DNA of 64,000 nucleotides from the NCBI GenBank assembly GCA_013393415.1, contig JABXHI010000058.1, forward strand, positions 1-64,000, given 5' to 3'. Position numbers and translations under genes: made by a program. This document shows, piece by piece, positions 1 through 7,991 of the stretch. This stretch comes from Micrococcaceae bacterium. Lineage in GTDB: Bacteria; Actinomycetota; Actinomycetes; Actinomycetales; Micrococcaceae. The notes under the pieces were generated by a model. That model was not told the origin of the DNA and did no database searches. It saw nothing but the letters and a program-made list of their open reading frames with translations. Numbering within the stretch: the stretch's first letter is position 1; each line of letters opens with the position of its first letter.

Positions 1-212
1 AAGCACTGGAATGTCAGGTGTACCGGAAGGTGCATGGATGAATAGATACGTTCGGGATGGAGAAACGCTGAAAGCATCTAAGCGGGAAGCCGGCTTCGAG
101 ATGAGTTCTCCTTGAGGTTCCCAGTAGATGACTGGGTTGATAGGCCGGATGTGGAAGCACAGACTAACGATGTGTGGAGCTGACCGGTACTAATACACCG
201 ATGACTTATCCT
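1..212 (+). rRNA. 23S ribosomal RNA, 3' end (partial)
   Basis: The window opens inside a 23S rRNA gene. The last part of domain VI is recognisable from the stretch GACCGGTACTAATAC at 182-196, which matches the conserved 3' terminal region of bacterial 23S rRNA (ACCGGTACTAAT). No reading frame here is credible. The exact 3' end cannot be fixed by eye. I place it just before the inverted repeat at 213-237. The 16S gene and most of the 23S gene lie outside the window to the left. Confidence 0.93.
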
Positions 213-517
213 ACACCCCGCCTTTGTTGTGGGGTGTGTGGTCAAGCAGCAAAGGGCTTGACAGTCACAAATTTTGTCGCAGATACTGCGTGACATTCAA
301 AAGCGTCCACTTTTATGAGTTTGTGTGCTCGTGTTCCACTATACGGTTACGACAACACCACCCCCACCCTGCAGCCCTCTAAGGCCCGGGTGGTTGGAGA
401 TGTTGAGTGTATGGAAATTTGATATTGTGTTGATCATCAACAAAAACCTGCGGGTTTTTGCGTGGTCCTAGGTTTACCCGCCAACACTCGGTTTGTGTGT
501 TGGGTCTGGGTGGTAGG
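213..517 (+). other. 23S-5S internal transcribed spacer
   Basis: This spacer of about 305 nt holds no tRNA that I can fold. It begins with a short hairpin, ACACCCC (213-219) pairing with GGGGTGT (231-237), with no T-run. That makes it more likely an rRNA processing element than a terminator. The rest is low in structure, and the open frames across it are not credible genes. Confidence 0.6.
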
Positions 518-635
518 GTTACGGTGGTTATAGCGTGGGGGAAACGCCCGGTCCCATTCCGAACCCGGAAGCTAAGACTCACAGCGCCGATGGTACTGCA
601 ACCGGGAGGTTGTGGGAGAGTAGGTCACCGCCGGA
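518..635 (+). rRNA. rrf: 5S ribosomal RNA
   Basis: The gene is about 118 nt and typical of high-GC Gram-positive bacteria. It starts GTTACGGTGGTTATAGCG and carries the conserved CCCATTCCGAACCCGGAAG block and the GAGAGTAGGTCACCGCC 3' part. The 5' and 3' ends pair (ACGGTGGT with the terminal ACCGCC). It is the last gene of the rrn operon and is followed at once by a strong terminator hairpin. Confidence 0.95.
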
Positions 636-650
636 CAACATTTAGAAGGG

Positions 651-705
651 TATGGCCCCAACCACACACCATGATGGGTGTGCTGGTTGGGGTCATACAC
701 ATTTA
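651..705 (+). terminator. rrn operon terminator
   Basis: A long hairpin directly follows the 5S gene. The left arm is 651-670 (ATGGCCCCAACCACACACC core) and the right arm is about 676-697 (GGTGTGCTGGTTGGGGTCAT), followed by a short AT-rich stretch. The stem is about 19 bp with one bulge. It is well placed to end rRNA transcription. Confidence 0.8.
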
Positions 706-743
706 ACACCCAAACCAATACCTCCGACAGCCGCTATGAGTGA

Positions 744-1130
744 CTAGAATCTAGCGGTTGTGTCCGTCAGAGCATGCGCAATGGCTGGTGGCCGAAGGAC
801 CGTGAGCGTGAGTACGGTGTCTTCCAGAGCGGTAACGGAATGCCTTTCGGGTGGTACTGGTAGCAGCTGCCCCATAATAATGTCCCAAGAACGTCCATTG
901 CCGTTCACTGTGATTTTTCCCTGCAGCACGTGGATGAAGGCCTCCGGGGGACTCTCGTGATCGCTCAATTCAGCATCCTGGAGCAATGCCACCATTGTCT
1001 GCCGTAGTCCGTCGCCGTGGAAGATGGTGCTCCCTGCGCGGCGAGCCGTTGCAGTTCGTGCATTATCCATCAGCTTCTGTTGCTCCAGATCGAAATCGAC
1101 GAGTTGTAATTCTTCAGGGGGATGTGACAC
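744..1130 (-). CDS. small cupin-domain protein
   Basis: This 128-residue protein reads as a single cupin beta-barrel. The core is about residues 45-115, with the ESPPEAFIHVLQGKITV stretch as the first cupin motif (G..EAFIHVLQG) and a PPERHSVTAL stretch as the second, where the histidine could bind metal. The other usual metal ligands are only partly present, so metal binding is uncertain. The start is GTG at 1130 with an AAGGGA ribosome site about 8 nt upstream. It is a lone gene convergent with the rrn operon. Small cupins of this type often act as stress or redox-related binding proteins, but no substrate can be read from the sequence. Confidence 0.7.
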   Translation of the reverse strand: MSHPPEELQLVDFDLEQQKLMDNARTATARRAGSTIFHGDGLRQTMVALLQDAELSDHESPPEAFIHVLQGKITVNGNGRSWDIIMGQLLPVPPERHSVTALEDTVLTLTVLRPPAIAHALTDTTARF

Positions 1131-1577
1131 CAGATCAGTCCCTTCATTTGTGTGCGACGCTAACGTGACCCTATGTGTTTCAAACCACTGTACCGGAGAT
1201 GCCTATCGGCATGGTATGGGTAGCTATTCGTCGTACACGTGACCTAGGTGCCTGATGATTTCTTCAAGCAGCTCCGGGCCTGCGGGGAGTTTTATGCGCA
1301 AATGACTCTGTCCGCCTTACCAGTTTTAGTTCCATTTGTTCATGTGGTGTCCGGTCTGGTGGCGCGGCCATTGAGCCTATGGGAGAAGAAGTTCCACCTC
1401 ATCGATTGGGGTCTCCAAGAGCAGCCAGAACCGATCCCCAGGATTGCCTGATTGCGAGTCACCCAAGCCTCGCCCTCTCCATGCTGGGTCGTGATAATCC
1501 CGAACGCCGTGCAGGCAATCCTGACTGAGTATGTCGGGTATACCCCGGGTGTGGAGTTGAGTTTAGACGGTGGAACT
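1131..1577. other. intergenic region, no recognisable gene
   Basis: About 450 nt lie between the cupin gene and the broken aminotransferase gene. Open frames of 60-70 codons exist but none resembles a protein family, and none has a convincing ribosome site. A perfect 12-nt inverted repeat occurs: CAGGATTGCCTG at 1439-1450 and CAGGCAATCCTG at 1512-1523. It could be a long-looped RNA structure or a decayed element. Promoters for the two flanking genes should lie here but I cannot place them reliably. Confidence 0.5.
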
Positions 1578-2694
1578 ATGACAGAACATTCAGTATTTGA
1601 AAACCCATTTGTAGGTCGTCAGTTATTCGGTCCCGGTCCGTGCATTCCATATCCGGAAGCGCAACTTGCCTTGGGACTTCCGTTACTGGGACACCTTGAA
1701 CCGGCTTTTATCTCCGCGATGGATGCAACAAGCGAAATGCTGCGTCAGGTGTGGGGTACTCAAAATCACCGCACCCTGCCGCTGTCTGCCACCGGATCTG
1801 TCGGGATGGAAGCTGCCTTCGTCAATACAGTGCGCCCAGGAGATGTCGTCGTCGTTGCTGTCAACGGGCGCTTTGGTGAACGTATGGCTGAAGTTGCCTC
1901 TCGTCACGGTGCAGAAGTCGTCACCGTGGAGCATGAGTACGGGACTCCTGTGGATGTCGAACGGGTCATCACCGCCCATCCGAATCCCCAAATGATTGCT
2001 GCTGTTCATGCAGAAACGTCCACTGGCGTGGTGTCAGATATCAAGGCATTGGGCGAGAATAAGGGTGAGGCCTTATTGCTGGCCGACTGCGTGACCTCGA
2101 TCGGTGGTATGGAGATCAAGCTCGACGACTGGGGTGTCGACCTTGCGTATGCTGGTTCTCAGAAGTGCCTTGGGGTGGCACCCGGTCTCGCGCCTTTCAC
2201 CATTTCCGATCGAGCATTCGCGAACGCCGCGTGGAACGGCCGGCGAACTGGTATTTGGATCTGAACCTGCTCGGTGGCTATGCTTCGGGCGAGCCCGGAG
2301 GTCAACGCACGTACCACCATACCGCTCTAAACGGCATGATCATTTCGTTGAAAGCTGGTCTGGAGCGGATCTTTGCAGAGGGTCTCGATAACGTATACGC
2401 ACGCCATGCTGCTGCTGGTCGGGCATTGCAAGATGGCTTAGAAGAAATGGGTCTGACCCTCTTTGCTTAAGAAGGTGCACGGCTAGCGCAGTTGACGACT
2501 GTCGAGGTCCCTGAAGGCGTCGACTCAGCAGCTGTTCGGAACTACTTGATGTCCAATATGGTTTGGAGATCGGTGCTGGCACCGGGGCATATGCTGTAAA
2601 GATTTGGCGCATTGGCATGATGGGTCCCAACGCAACTGAAGCCAATGCGCATTTGATTTTGGCCGCGCTGAAGGACGCGCTCGACAACGTATAA
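1578..2694 (+). pseudogene. broken class-V aminotransferase (alanine-glyoxylate type)
   Basis: Joining three frames gives a nearly complete PLP-dependent class-V aminotransferase of about 370 residues, of the alanine-glyoxylate / serine-pyruvate / purine-catabolism family. The N-terminus is GPGPCIPYP (family: GPGP). The cofactor lysine sits in AGSQKCLG. The C-terminal part ends with the family motif RIGMMG. The frame starting at ATG 1578 runs to a stop at 2262-2264. The coding sense moves to another frame at about 2225-2240 (PANWYLDLNLLGGY). It meets an in-frame TAA at 2468-2470, where a C-to-T change of CAA (Gln) is likely. It shifts again near 2553 (YGLEIGAGTGAYA) and ends at 2694. Two frameshifts plus a stop make decay likelier than one sequencing error. 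A bidirectional hairpin terminator follows. Confidence 0.85.
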
Positions 2695-2715
2695 GTGCGT
2701 CGAACTTGGTATGCA

Positions 2716-2749
2716 AACGCGTGGAACCGGTGATTCGGTTCCACGCGTT
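2716..2749. terminator. bidirectional terminator between the aminotransferase pseudogene and malic enzyme
   Basis: A perfect 14-bp stem (AACGCGTGGAACCG at 2716-2729 with CGGTTCCACGCGTT at 2736-2749) closes a 6-nt loop. It sits between two converging coding regions, so it can stop transcription from both sides. Confidence 0.8.
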
Positions 2750-2772
2750 ACTTCCTGTTGTCGATGCTGTTG

Positions 2773-4206
2773 TTAGAAGTCGATATCGTCTGGTGTCTTG
2801 GAGGCTGGCTCAGTAGCGGTCCCGTTGCGTTTTGCAACGTCAGCTACAGCATCAGCAACCGCGCCAGAGACTTTGTCGTTGAATACCGAGGGGATGACAT
2901 AGCTTGGGTTGAGCTCGTCTTCGGTGATCGTTTCAGCGATCGCATCTGCTGCTGCTACGAGCATGTCTTCGGTAATATCCGCTGCCCCAGCGTCCAACAG
3001 GCCACGGAAGAAGCCAGGGAATGCAAGGACGTTGTTGATCTGGTTGGGGAAATCAGAGCGCCCGGTTGCTACCACAGCTGCGTGTTTCGAAGCATCTGTT
3101 GGCAAAATTTCCGGGTCCGGGTTGGCCATGGCAAAGACTACGGCGTCTGTGTTCATGGAGGCCACGTCGGATTCGTCCAACAGATTCGGAGCTGACACAC
3201 CGATGAAGACATCGGCGTTTACCAGGGCTTCCTTCAGTGAACCAGAGAATCCAGCAGTGTTAGTGTTATCGGCCAACCACTGACGGTGTTCATCACGCTG
3301 CGTGGTATTTGGCTCCAGTACCCCGTCACGTCCTGCTGCAAGAATGTGTTTGGCTCCTGAAGCCTTCAACAGGCGAATGATCGCATGGCCTGCAGCGCCT
3401 ACGCCTGACAGTACAATTCGTACATCCTCGAGCTTTTTTCCAACCACTTTTAGCGCGTTATTCAGCGCTGCTTGGGTCACGATGGCAGTACCGTGCTGGT
3501 CGTCGTGAAATACCGGGATGTCAAGTTCTTCACGAAGGCGTGCTTCAATCTCGAAGCACCGAGGAGCAGAGATGTCTTCTAAATTGATGCCACCGTATGC
3601 CGGAGCAATTGCCTTGACAACCTGAATAATTTCTTCGGTGTCATTGGTATCTAGTGCTACAGGCCATGCATCGACATCAGCGAACTGTTTGAACAGGACT
3701 GCTTTGCCTTCCATGACCGGCATCGAAGCCTCGGGGCCGATATCGCCGAGACCAAGTACAGCGCTGCCGTCCGTTACGACGGCAATCGTATTGCGCTTTA
3801 TGGTCAGCTCACGCGCACGGCTGTTGTCTTTGGCAATCGCCGTGCATACACGGGCCACACCCGGGGTATATGCGCGTGACAAGTCATCACGGTTCCGTAC
3901 GTTGACCTTCGAGATCGTCTGAAGTTTGCCACCCTGGTGCATATGAAACGTGCGGTCAGAAAGGCTGAGCACTTCAAAACCATCGACTGCTTCGATGGCG
4001 TCCTTGACCTGTCGGCTATGCTCTTTGCCTCGGGTGTTACAAGCCAAATTGATAATATTGCTTTCGTGGCTGGCATCAACAATATCCAGCGCTGTAATCG
4101 CTGCACCTGCTTCAGCCACGACTGCGGTGAGATCGCTGGTTGCGGTGAACGTAGCGGGGGCCTGTACTTTGACAATGATCGAATAGCCGGGACTAGGTGT
4201 TGCCAT
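2773..4206 (-). CDS. NAD-dependent malic enzyme with N-terminal ACT domain
   Basis: This 477-residue protein oxidatively decarboxylates malate to pyruvate in the cytoplasm, producing NADH or NADPH. Residues 1-80 form an ACT-like regulatory domain ([10 protein letters not shown] ... DIVDASH). It is followed by the malic N domain with YTPGVARVC and [18 protein letters not shown], the metal-binding FHDDQHGTA motif, and a Rossmann domain ([16 protein letters not shown]). The motifs are intact. I chose the ATG at 4206 because AAGGAG lies 11 nt upstream; the longer frame adds only 15 unlikely residues. ACT fusion is common in actinobacterial malic enzymes and suggests control by a small molecule. 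With pyruvate carboxylase at 24114 it covers both directions of the C3/C4 node. The cofactor preference cannot be decided from the sequence. Confidence 0.93.
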   Translation of the reverse strand: MATPSPGYSIIVKVQAPATFTATSDLTAVVAEAGAAITALDIVDASHESNIINLACNTRGKEHSRQVKDAIEAVDGFEVLSLSDRTFHMHQGGKLQTISKVNVRNRDDLSRAYTPGVARVCTAIAKDNSRARELTIKRNTIAVVTDGSAVLGLGDIGPEASMPVMEGKAVLFKQFADVDAWPVALDTNDTEEIIQVVKAIAPAYGGINLEDISAPRCFEIEARLREELDIPVFHDDQHGTAIVTQAALNNALKVVGKKLEDVRIVLSGVGAAGHAIIRLLKASGAKHILAAGRDGVLEPNTTQRDEHRQWLADNTNTAGFSGSLKEALVNADVFIGVSAPNLLDESDVASMNTDAVVFAMANPDPEILPTDASKHAAVVATGRSDFPNQINNVLAFPGFFRGLLDAGAADITEDMLVAAADAIAETITEDELNPSYVIPSVFNDKVSGAVADAVADVAKRNGTATEPASKTPDDIDF

Positions 4207-4735
4207 GTTTGATTGAACTCCTTGGCAAATATGAACAGAGCCATAGACCATGGCACTGTTTCGTGGTGTTTATACGAGCGGCTCGTGTGCACTACCTGGC
4301 GATCATGGGTAAATGACCACAGCACATGCAGCGGCACTGGCCTGGTAAGGCTCAAAGGCCACATGATTTGAAGTTGTCAGAATACCATGCTGGTGATCTC
4401 GTACTCGGAGAGTTTTGTCGTATTGAGCAGCAATTGTGGCTATTTTGCACAAACGCTAGATATTGCAACGTGACATACGTTACAGTAGTACCTCATCGAT
4501 GTTTCGACGATGCAGCATCGACATCGTCTCTCGAGAAGAATATCGCAGCCCTATGTTGGTATTCCAGGCGGGTGACAGGTGGCGGTCATCGCGATTTACT
4601 CGCGATGCTGCAGAAGAGTTTTCGGCACACAACTCACCGAAGTCTCTTGTTCTGCTTGCCGGTCACCGGCAAGTTCCCACAGACCAACCATCCCTGACGC
4701 ACACTGATGTGCCTGAGGTCTTTGAGGAGATTTTC
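4207..4735. other. long intergenic region upstream of the small ORF
   Basis: About 530 nt separate malic enzyme from the small ORF at 4736. The stretch next to 4206 carries the malic enzyme ribosome site. I found no RNA gene I can name and no credible protein frame. It contains several inverted repeats, including GATGTTTCGACGATGC with GCATCGACATCG around 4498-4530 and the palindrome at 4655-4673. A structured leader RNA is possible but unproven. Confidence 0.4.
4655..4673. promoter_or_regulatory. 19-bp near-perfect palindrome, possible operator
   Basis: CTTGCCGGT and ACCGGCAAG (9 bp each) flank one central base. It lies about 63 nt before the small ORF at 4736. There is no T-run after it, so an operator or a short RNA hairpin is likelier than a terminator. 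No cognate regulator is evident. Confidence 0.4.
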
Positions 4736-4912
4736 ATGACTTCTGTTTCGTATGTTTCGACTGGCTCTTCCGATGTCGCCACGTATCAGCCACATATCCT
4801 CGCGGATTTTCCCGTGGGAGGGTCCGACCCGGATTTTAGTGCGGCTGACTCAAAACGTCCCAAAATTTGTGGGCTGCCCGTCGTTGGGAAAATGCTGCCG
4901 CAGTGTAAGTAG
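4736..4912 (+). CDS. possible 58-residue small protein
   Basis: An ATG at 4736 follows a strong ribosome site (TTTGAGGAGA, GAGGAG about 8 nt upstream) and opens a frame of 58 codons beginning MTSVSYVSTGSSDVATY. It is not hydrophobic and has no signal peptide. The C-terminal third is basic and holds two cysteines (KICGLPVVGKMLPQC). I do not recognise a family. The very good ribosome site is the main reason to list it. It precedes the TPR gene at 5051 on the same strand, so it might be a leader peptide or an independent small protein. The call needs conservation in relatives to be firm. Confidence 0.4.
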   Translation: MTSVSYVSTGSSDVATYQPHILADFPVGGSDPDFSAADSKRPKICGLPVVGKMLPQCK

Positions 4913-5050
4913 GTTCCCGACTTGCTCGGTGAGCGGACGGGGTCAAGATCTCGCGATAGCGATGTTGAACGGTTGTAGGATAGAGACAAAATAGTTATCT
5001 GCCTGCGTACTGTTTTCCAGGCACGACATTGACCCAAGGACACATTCGCT

Positions 5051-6103
5051 TTGACCGATTCCAATATAAACCAACCGAAGAATCGCCACGATTCATCCCG
5101 CTCGGATCGCCGAAGTGGACTGAGCGGGCGGTCCCAGCGAGGATACGACCGCGGTGAGAAGGGCGGTGGTCAGCGTGGTGGAAATCGCGGTGATCAGCGT
5201 GGCCGTGGGGGCCAAGGTGGTCGCGGTCAGGGGTCTTACCGTGATCGTGACGAACAGCGTCGTCATGATGATTTGGAAGGCAAGACTCCTCAACGCAATC
5301 CCGCTGACCTGCGTTCCTCGAATCGTCCTGACAGGGGTAGGTCGCCCAATATTGACGACGACGTCACTGGCCGAGAACTTGATAAGAGCGTCCAACGCGA
5401 ATTGGGCGCACTTGATGAGCAAAACCGTCCTTGGGTCCAAAAACACCTGGTGATGGCACATCGTTTAATGGACGAGGACCCCGAGCTCGCTTTTGACCAC
5501 GCGCTCGCAGCTTCCCGCCGTGGTGGGCGACTTGGGGTCGTCCGCGAGGCGGCCGGTATGACCGCCTACGCGGCTGGCAAATTTTCCGAGGCGTTGCGAG
5601 AGTTTCGCACCTATCGGCGTATATCGGGTGATCACGCCCATCTGCCAGAAATGGTGGACTCTGAACGTGCCCTCGGACGCCGCGAGAAAGCGCTCCAACT
5701 CGTTGATGAGGCACAACTCGATAAACTGCCTGTGACTTCACGAGTTGAACTGGCCATCGTCGTGTCAGGTATTCATCTAGACAGTGACGACCCGAAAGCA
5801 GCAGTGCGGGCTCTGGAAATTCCTGAGCTCAATCCCCGCCGCGGCTTCCCGTACTCTCCGAGATTATTTGGTGCGTACGCCGAAGCGCTGGCTGCGGCCG
5901 GGCGTCAAGAAGAAGCCCGGAAGTGGTCCAACCTTGCGGCTCGTGCCGAGCGAGCTCTGGGCCTGGCAGTCGAACCAGAACCCGAAATTTTGGACCTGGT
6001 GGATGACGAAGAAGAGCAGCCCGCGGCATCAACTCGTGCCCGAGATGTCATACCACCGACAGAAGCTCCCGCTCAGACGCCGCAGAAGGGTGGCGACGAG
6101 TAG
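5051..6103 (+). CDS. tetratricopeptide-like protein with Arg/Gly-rich N-terminus
   Basis: The 350-residue protein has two parts. Residues 1-75 are disordered and extremely rich in Arg and Gly, with many RG/RGG steps as in nucleic-acid-binding RGG tails. Residues 110-300 are alpha-helical with TPR-like repeats (AFDHALAASRRGGRLGVVREAAG, AAGKFSEALREFRTY, EALAAAGRQEEARKW). The tail is acidic. It corresponds in position to mycobacterial Rv1691, directly upstream of the HAD phosphatase and tlyA. Its exact function is unknown; RNA or ribosome association is a guess from the RGG tail and the company of tlyA and rluB. The start is TTG at 5051 with AAGGA 10 nt upstream; it is followed by the HAD gene after 3 nt. 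Confidence 0.8.
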   Translation: MTDSNINQPKNRHDSSRSDRRSGLSGRSQRGYDRGEKGGGQRGGNRGDQRGRGGQGGRGQGSYRDRDEQRRHDDLEGKTPQRNPADLRSSNRPDRGRSPNIDDDVTGRELDKSVQRELGALDEQNRPWVQKHLVMAHRLMDEDPELAFDHALAASRRGGRLGVVREAAGMTAYAAGKFSEALREFRTYRRISGDHAHLPEMVDSERALGRREKALQLVDEAQLDKLPVTSRVELAIVVSGIHLDSDDPKAAVRALEIPELNPRRGFPYSPRLFGAYAEALAAAGRQEEARKWSNLAARAERALGLAVEPEPEILDLVDDEEEQPAASTRARDVIPPTEAPAQTPQKGGDE

Positions 6104-6106
6104 TCC

Positions 6107-6934
6107 GTGGCCACATTTTTTGCAGGATACGATGGTGTTTTATGCGATCTCGATGGGGTCGTCTATGCGGGACCACACACTATCGACACCGCGGTTCTCA
6201 CGCTTAACACTCTCATAGACCAGGGTGTGCCGGTTGCATTCGTAACCAATAACGCCTCGAAATCTGCAACCGAAGTCGCTGATCTTCTACGAGCGATGGG
6301 AATCGCAACGAATCCAGAGCACATCATGACCTCGGCACAAGCGGTTGTGGAACTTCTGCTCGTAAAGTACGAGCCCCAGGCCGGGCCCGTGCTGGTGACC
6401 GGGTCAGAACAACTCGCCGTGCAAATCCAAGCGGCTGGATTCTCGATCACCGCCACCGCAGCTGATAGCCCCCAGGTCGTGGTGCAAGGGTTCAACCCAC
6501 AACTTGGATGGTATGACTTGGCACAGGCCAGTTTCGCTATTGAACAAGGTGCCGGATGGCTGGCTTCGAACCTTGATCTCACGATTCCGCTGAGCGAAGG
6601 GATCGCGCCCGGCAATGGTTCTTTGGTGAACGCTGTGGCACAGGCAACCGGGACCCGTCCAGAAGTTGCTGCGGGCAAACCCGCACCGGTGATGTTCACC
6701 ACGATGGCGCAGAAGTTTTCCATGACTCATCCGCTGGTGGTGGGGGATCGGTTGGACACCGATATTTTGGGTGCAGCCAATGCCGGTTTCGATGGTGCTT
6801 TGGTGGAAACCGGTATTCATCGTAGTGCAGATACCGAAGCATTCCGTGAGCTCGTCACCCCGGACTGGGTGTTGCCGAACCTCGGAGCACTACTTCGCGA
6901 ACCATTAGATGCTTACCGAGGGCGCGATGACTGA
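6107..6934 (+). CDS. HAD-superfamily phosphatase, NagD-like
   Basis: This 275-residue HAD hydrolase carries motif I CDLDGVVY with the nucleophilic aspartate, motif II VTNNASKS, a lysine in the AAGKP stretch and the acidic motif GDRLDTDI. The cap and pattern match the NagD / p-nitrophenylphosphatase group (type IIA), which dephosphorylates small phosphorylated metabolites. The substrate is not readable from the sequence. It is the positional equivalent of Rv1692. The start is GTG at 6107, just after the TPR stop, implying translational coupling. Its 3' end overlaps the following small ORF by 8 nt. Confidence 0.88.
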   Translation: MATFFAGYDGVLCDLDGVVYAGPHTIDTAVLTLNTLIDQGVPVAFVTNNASKSATEVADLLRAMGIATNPEHIMTSAQAVVELLLVKYEPQAGPVLVTGSEQLAVQIQAAGFSITATAADSPQVVVQGFNPQLGWYDLAQASFAIEQGAGWLASNLDLTIPLSEGIAPGNGSLVNAVAQATGTRPEVAAGKPAPVMFTTMAQKFSMTHPLVVGDRLDTDILGAANAGFDGALVETGIHRSADTEAFRELVTPDWVLPNLGALLREPLDAYRGRDD

Positions 6935-7085
6935 TCACACCCACCTGACCGCCGAAATTCTGACAAAAATCGACGGGGTCGATCAGCTGCGCCCTGCCGA
7001 TGAGCTGGCAGCATATGAACAGGTCCTGACCGAACTCACCGAACTGCTCAATGCCCCAGAAACACAAGGTCCAGGAGCTGGCTGA
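6927..7085 (+). CDS. conserved-position small protein between HAD and tlyA
   Basis: A 52-codon frame starts at ATG 6927 (overlapping the HAD stop) and ends at 7085, one base before the tlyA start. The protein is acidic and helical (LTAEILTKIDGVDQ, YEQVLTELTELLN). It sits where mycobacteria have the short gene Rv1693, with the same order HAD - small ORF - tlyA. The tight overlaps on both sides support translation. No domain or function is known to me. Confidence 0.72.
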   Translation: MTDHTHLTAEILTKIDGVDQLRPADELAAYEQVLTELTELLNAPETQGPGAG

Positions 7086-7086
7086 T

Positions 7087-7893
7087 ATGAAACGCTTGGA
7101 CCAAGTGCTTGTGGCACGTCAACTGGCCGCCTCACGCACCGCCGCCGCACGGCATATTCAAGCCGGTGAAGTGCTCGTCGACGGGCAGCAGATCACCAAG
7201 CCGTCCACGAAGGTCGCAGCCGATGCCGTCGTACGGTTGACTATTGCAGGCCCCCAGTATGCTTCCCGTGCCGGACACAAGCTCGCCGGGGCACTCGAGA
7301 CGTTCGGGATGGTCGATGTGACGGATAAGCGGTGCTTGGATGCAGGTGCCTCAACCGGTGGGTTCACAGACGTGTTGCTGCAGCGTGGCGCCAAAGAAGT
7401 CGTGGCCGTGGATGTTGGACACAACCAAATCATCCAGCGACTCCGTGTCGACCCTCGGATTGCTGTGCACGAAGGAATCAACGTTCGATACCTGCAGCGA
7501 GCCGATATCGGTGCACCGGTGGACGTGGTCGTCTCAGATCTGTCCTTTATCTCGTTGAAACTGGTGTTAGATGCTCTCGTCGGTGTCTGTCGGCCGGGCG
7601 CGCAATTGCTGTTGATGATCAAGCCACAATTTGAGACCGGCCGTGAACGACTTCCTAAAACCGGAGTCGTCAGTGACCCTCAACAGCGACGCGAGGCCGT
7701 CACCGGAGTCCTCGAAGCAGCCCTTGACTTCGGCTTGTCCCCCCGGGGGGTTGCTACCAGCCCACTCGCGGGACAGGACGGTAACAAGGAGTTCTTCTTC
7801 TGGGCAACACACGGTAGTGCCAGAGCACACCTCCATGACACCATCGACGCCGCCCAATGGTTGGCTACCCAAAACGTCGATTGGGCAGATTGA
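7087..7893 (+). CDS. tlyA: 16S/23S rRNA 2'-O-methyltransferase TlyA
   Basis: TlyA (268 residues) methylates ribose 2'-OH groups of 16S C1409 and 23S C1920 (E. coli numbering). Its loss gives capreomycin resistance in mycobacteria. Residues 1-60 are an S4 RNA-binding domain (MKRLDQVLVARQLAASRT). The rest is an FtsJ-type methyltransferase with the SAM loop LDAGASTGGFTDVLLQRGA and the catalytic-lysine region LLMIKPQFE. The first methionine before MKRLDQ is discarded: ATG 7087 has GGAG about 9 nt upstream and directly follows the small ORF stop. It ends the TPR-HAD-small ORF-tlyA unit; a 98-nt gap to nadK follows. Confidence 0.93.
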   Translation: MKRLDQVLVARQLAASRTAAARHIQAGEVLVDGQQITKPSTKVAADAVVRLTIAGPQYASRAGHKLAGALETFGMVDVTDKRCLDAGASTGGFTDVLLQRGAKEVVAVDVGHNQIIQRLRVDPRIAVHEGINVRYLQRADIGAPVDVVVSDLSFISLKLVLDALVGVCRPGAQLLLMIKPQFETGRERLPKTGVVSDPQQRREAVTGVLEAALDFGLSPRGVATSPLAGQDGNKEFFFWATHGSARAHLHDTIDAAQWLATQNVDWAD

Positions 7894-7991
7894 CTACCAA
7901 CAGGTTGTCCACAGCGGGCCTGGCGGGATAAAAAAATCGCAGAGACCGACTAGATTGGTGTGTTAGGCAGACGTACAAGCAAAGGAGATCC

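Noticed and set aside
1248-1451. A 67-codon frame before the broken aminotransferase
   Set aside because: No good start or ribosome site and no recognisable protein features.
1439-1523. The 12-nt inverted repeat as ends of an insertion sequence
   Set aside because: The 61-nt interior is too short for a transposase and there is no target duplication.
4786-5064. A 92-codon minus-strand frame opposite the small ORF and TPR start
   Set aside because: It overlaps the TPR gene start and has no ribosome site; most likely a shadow.
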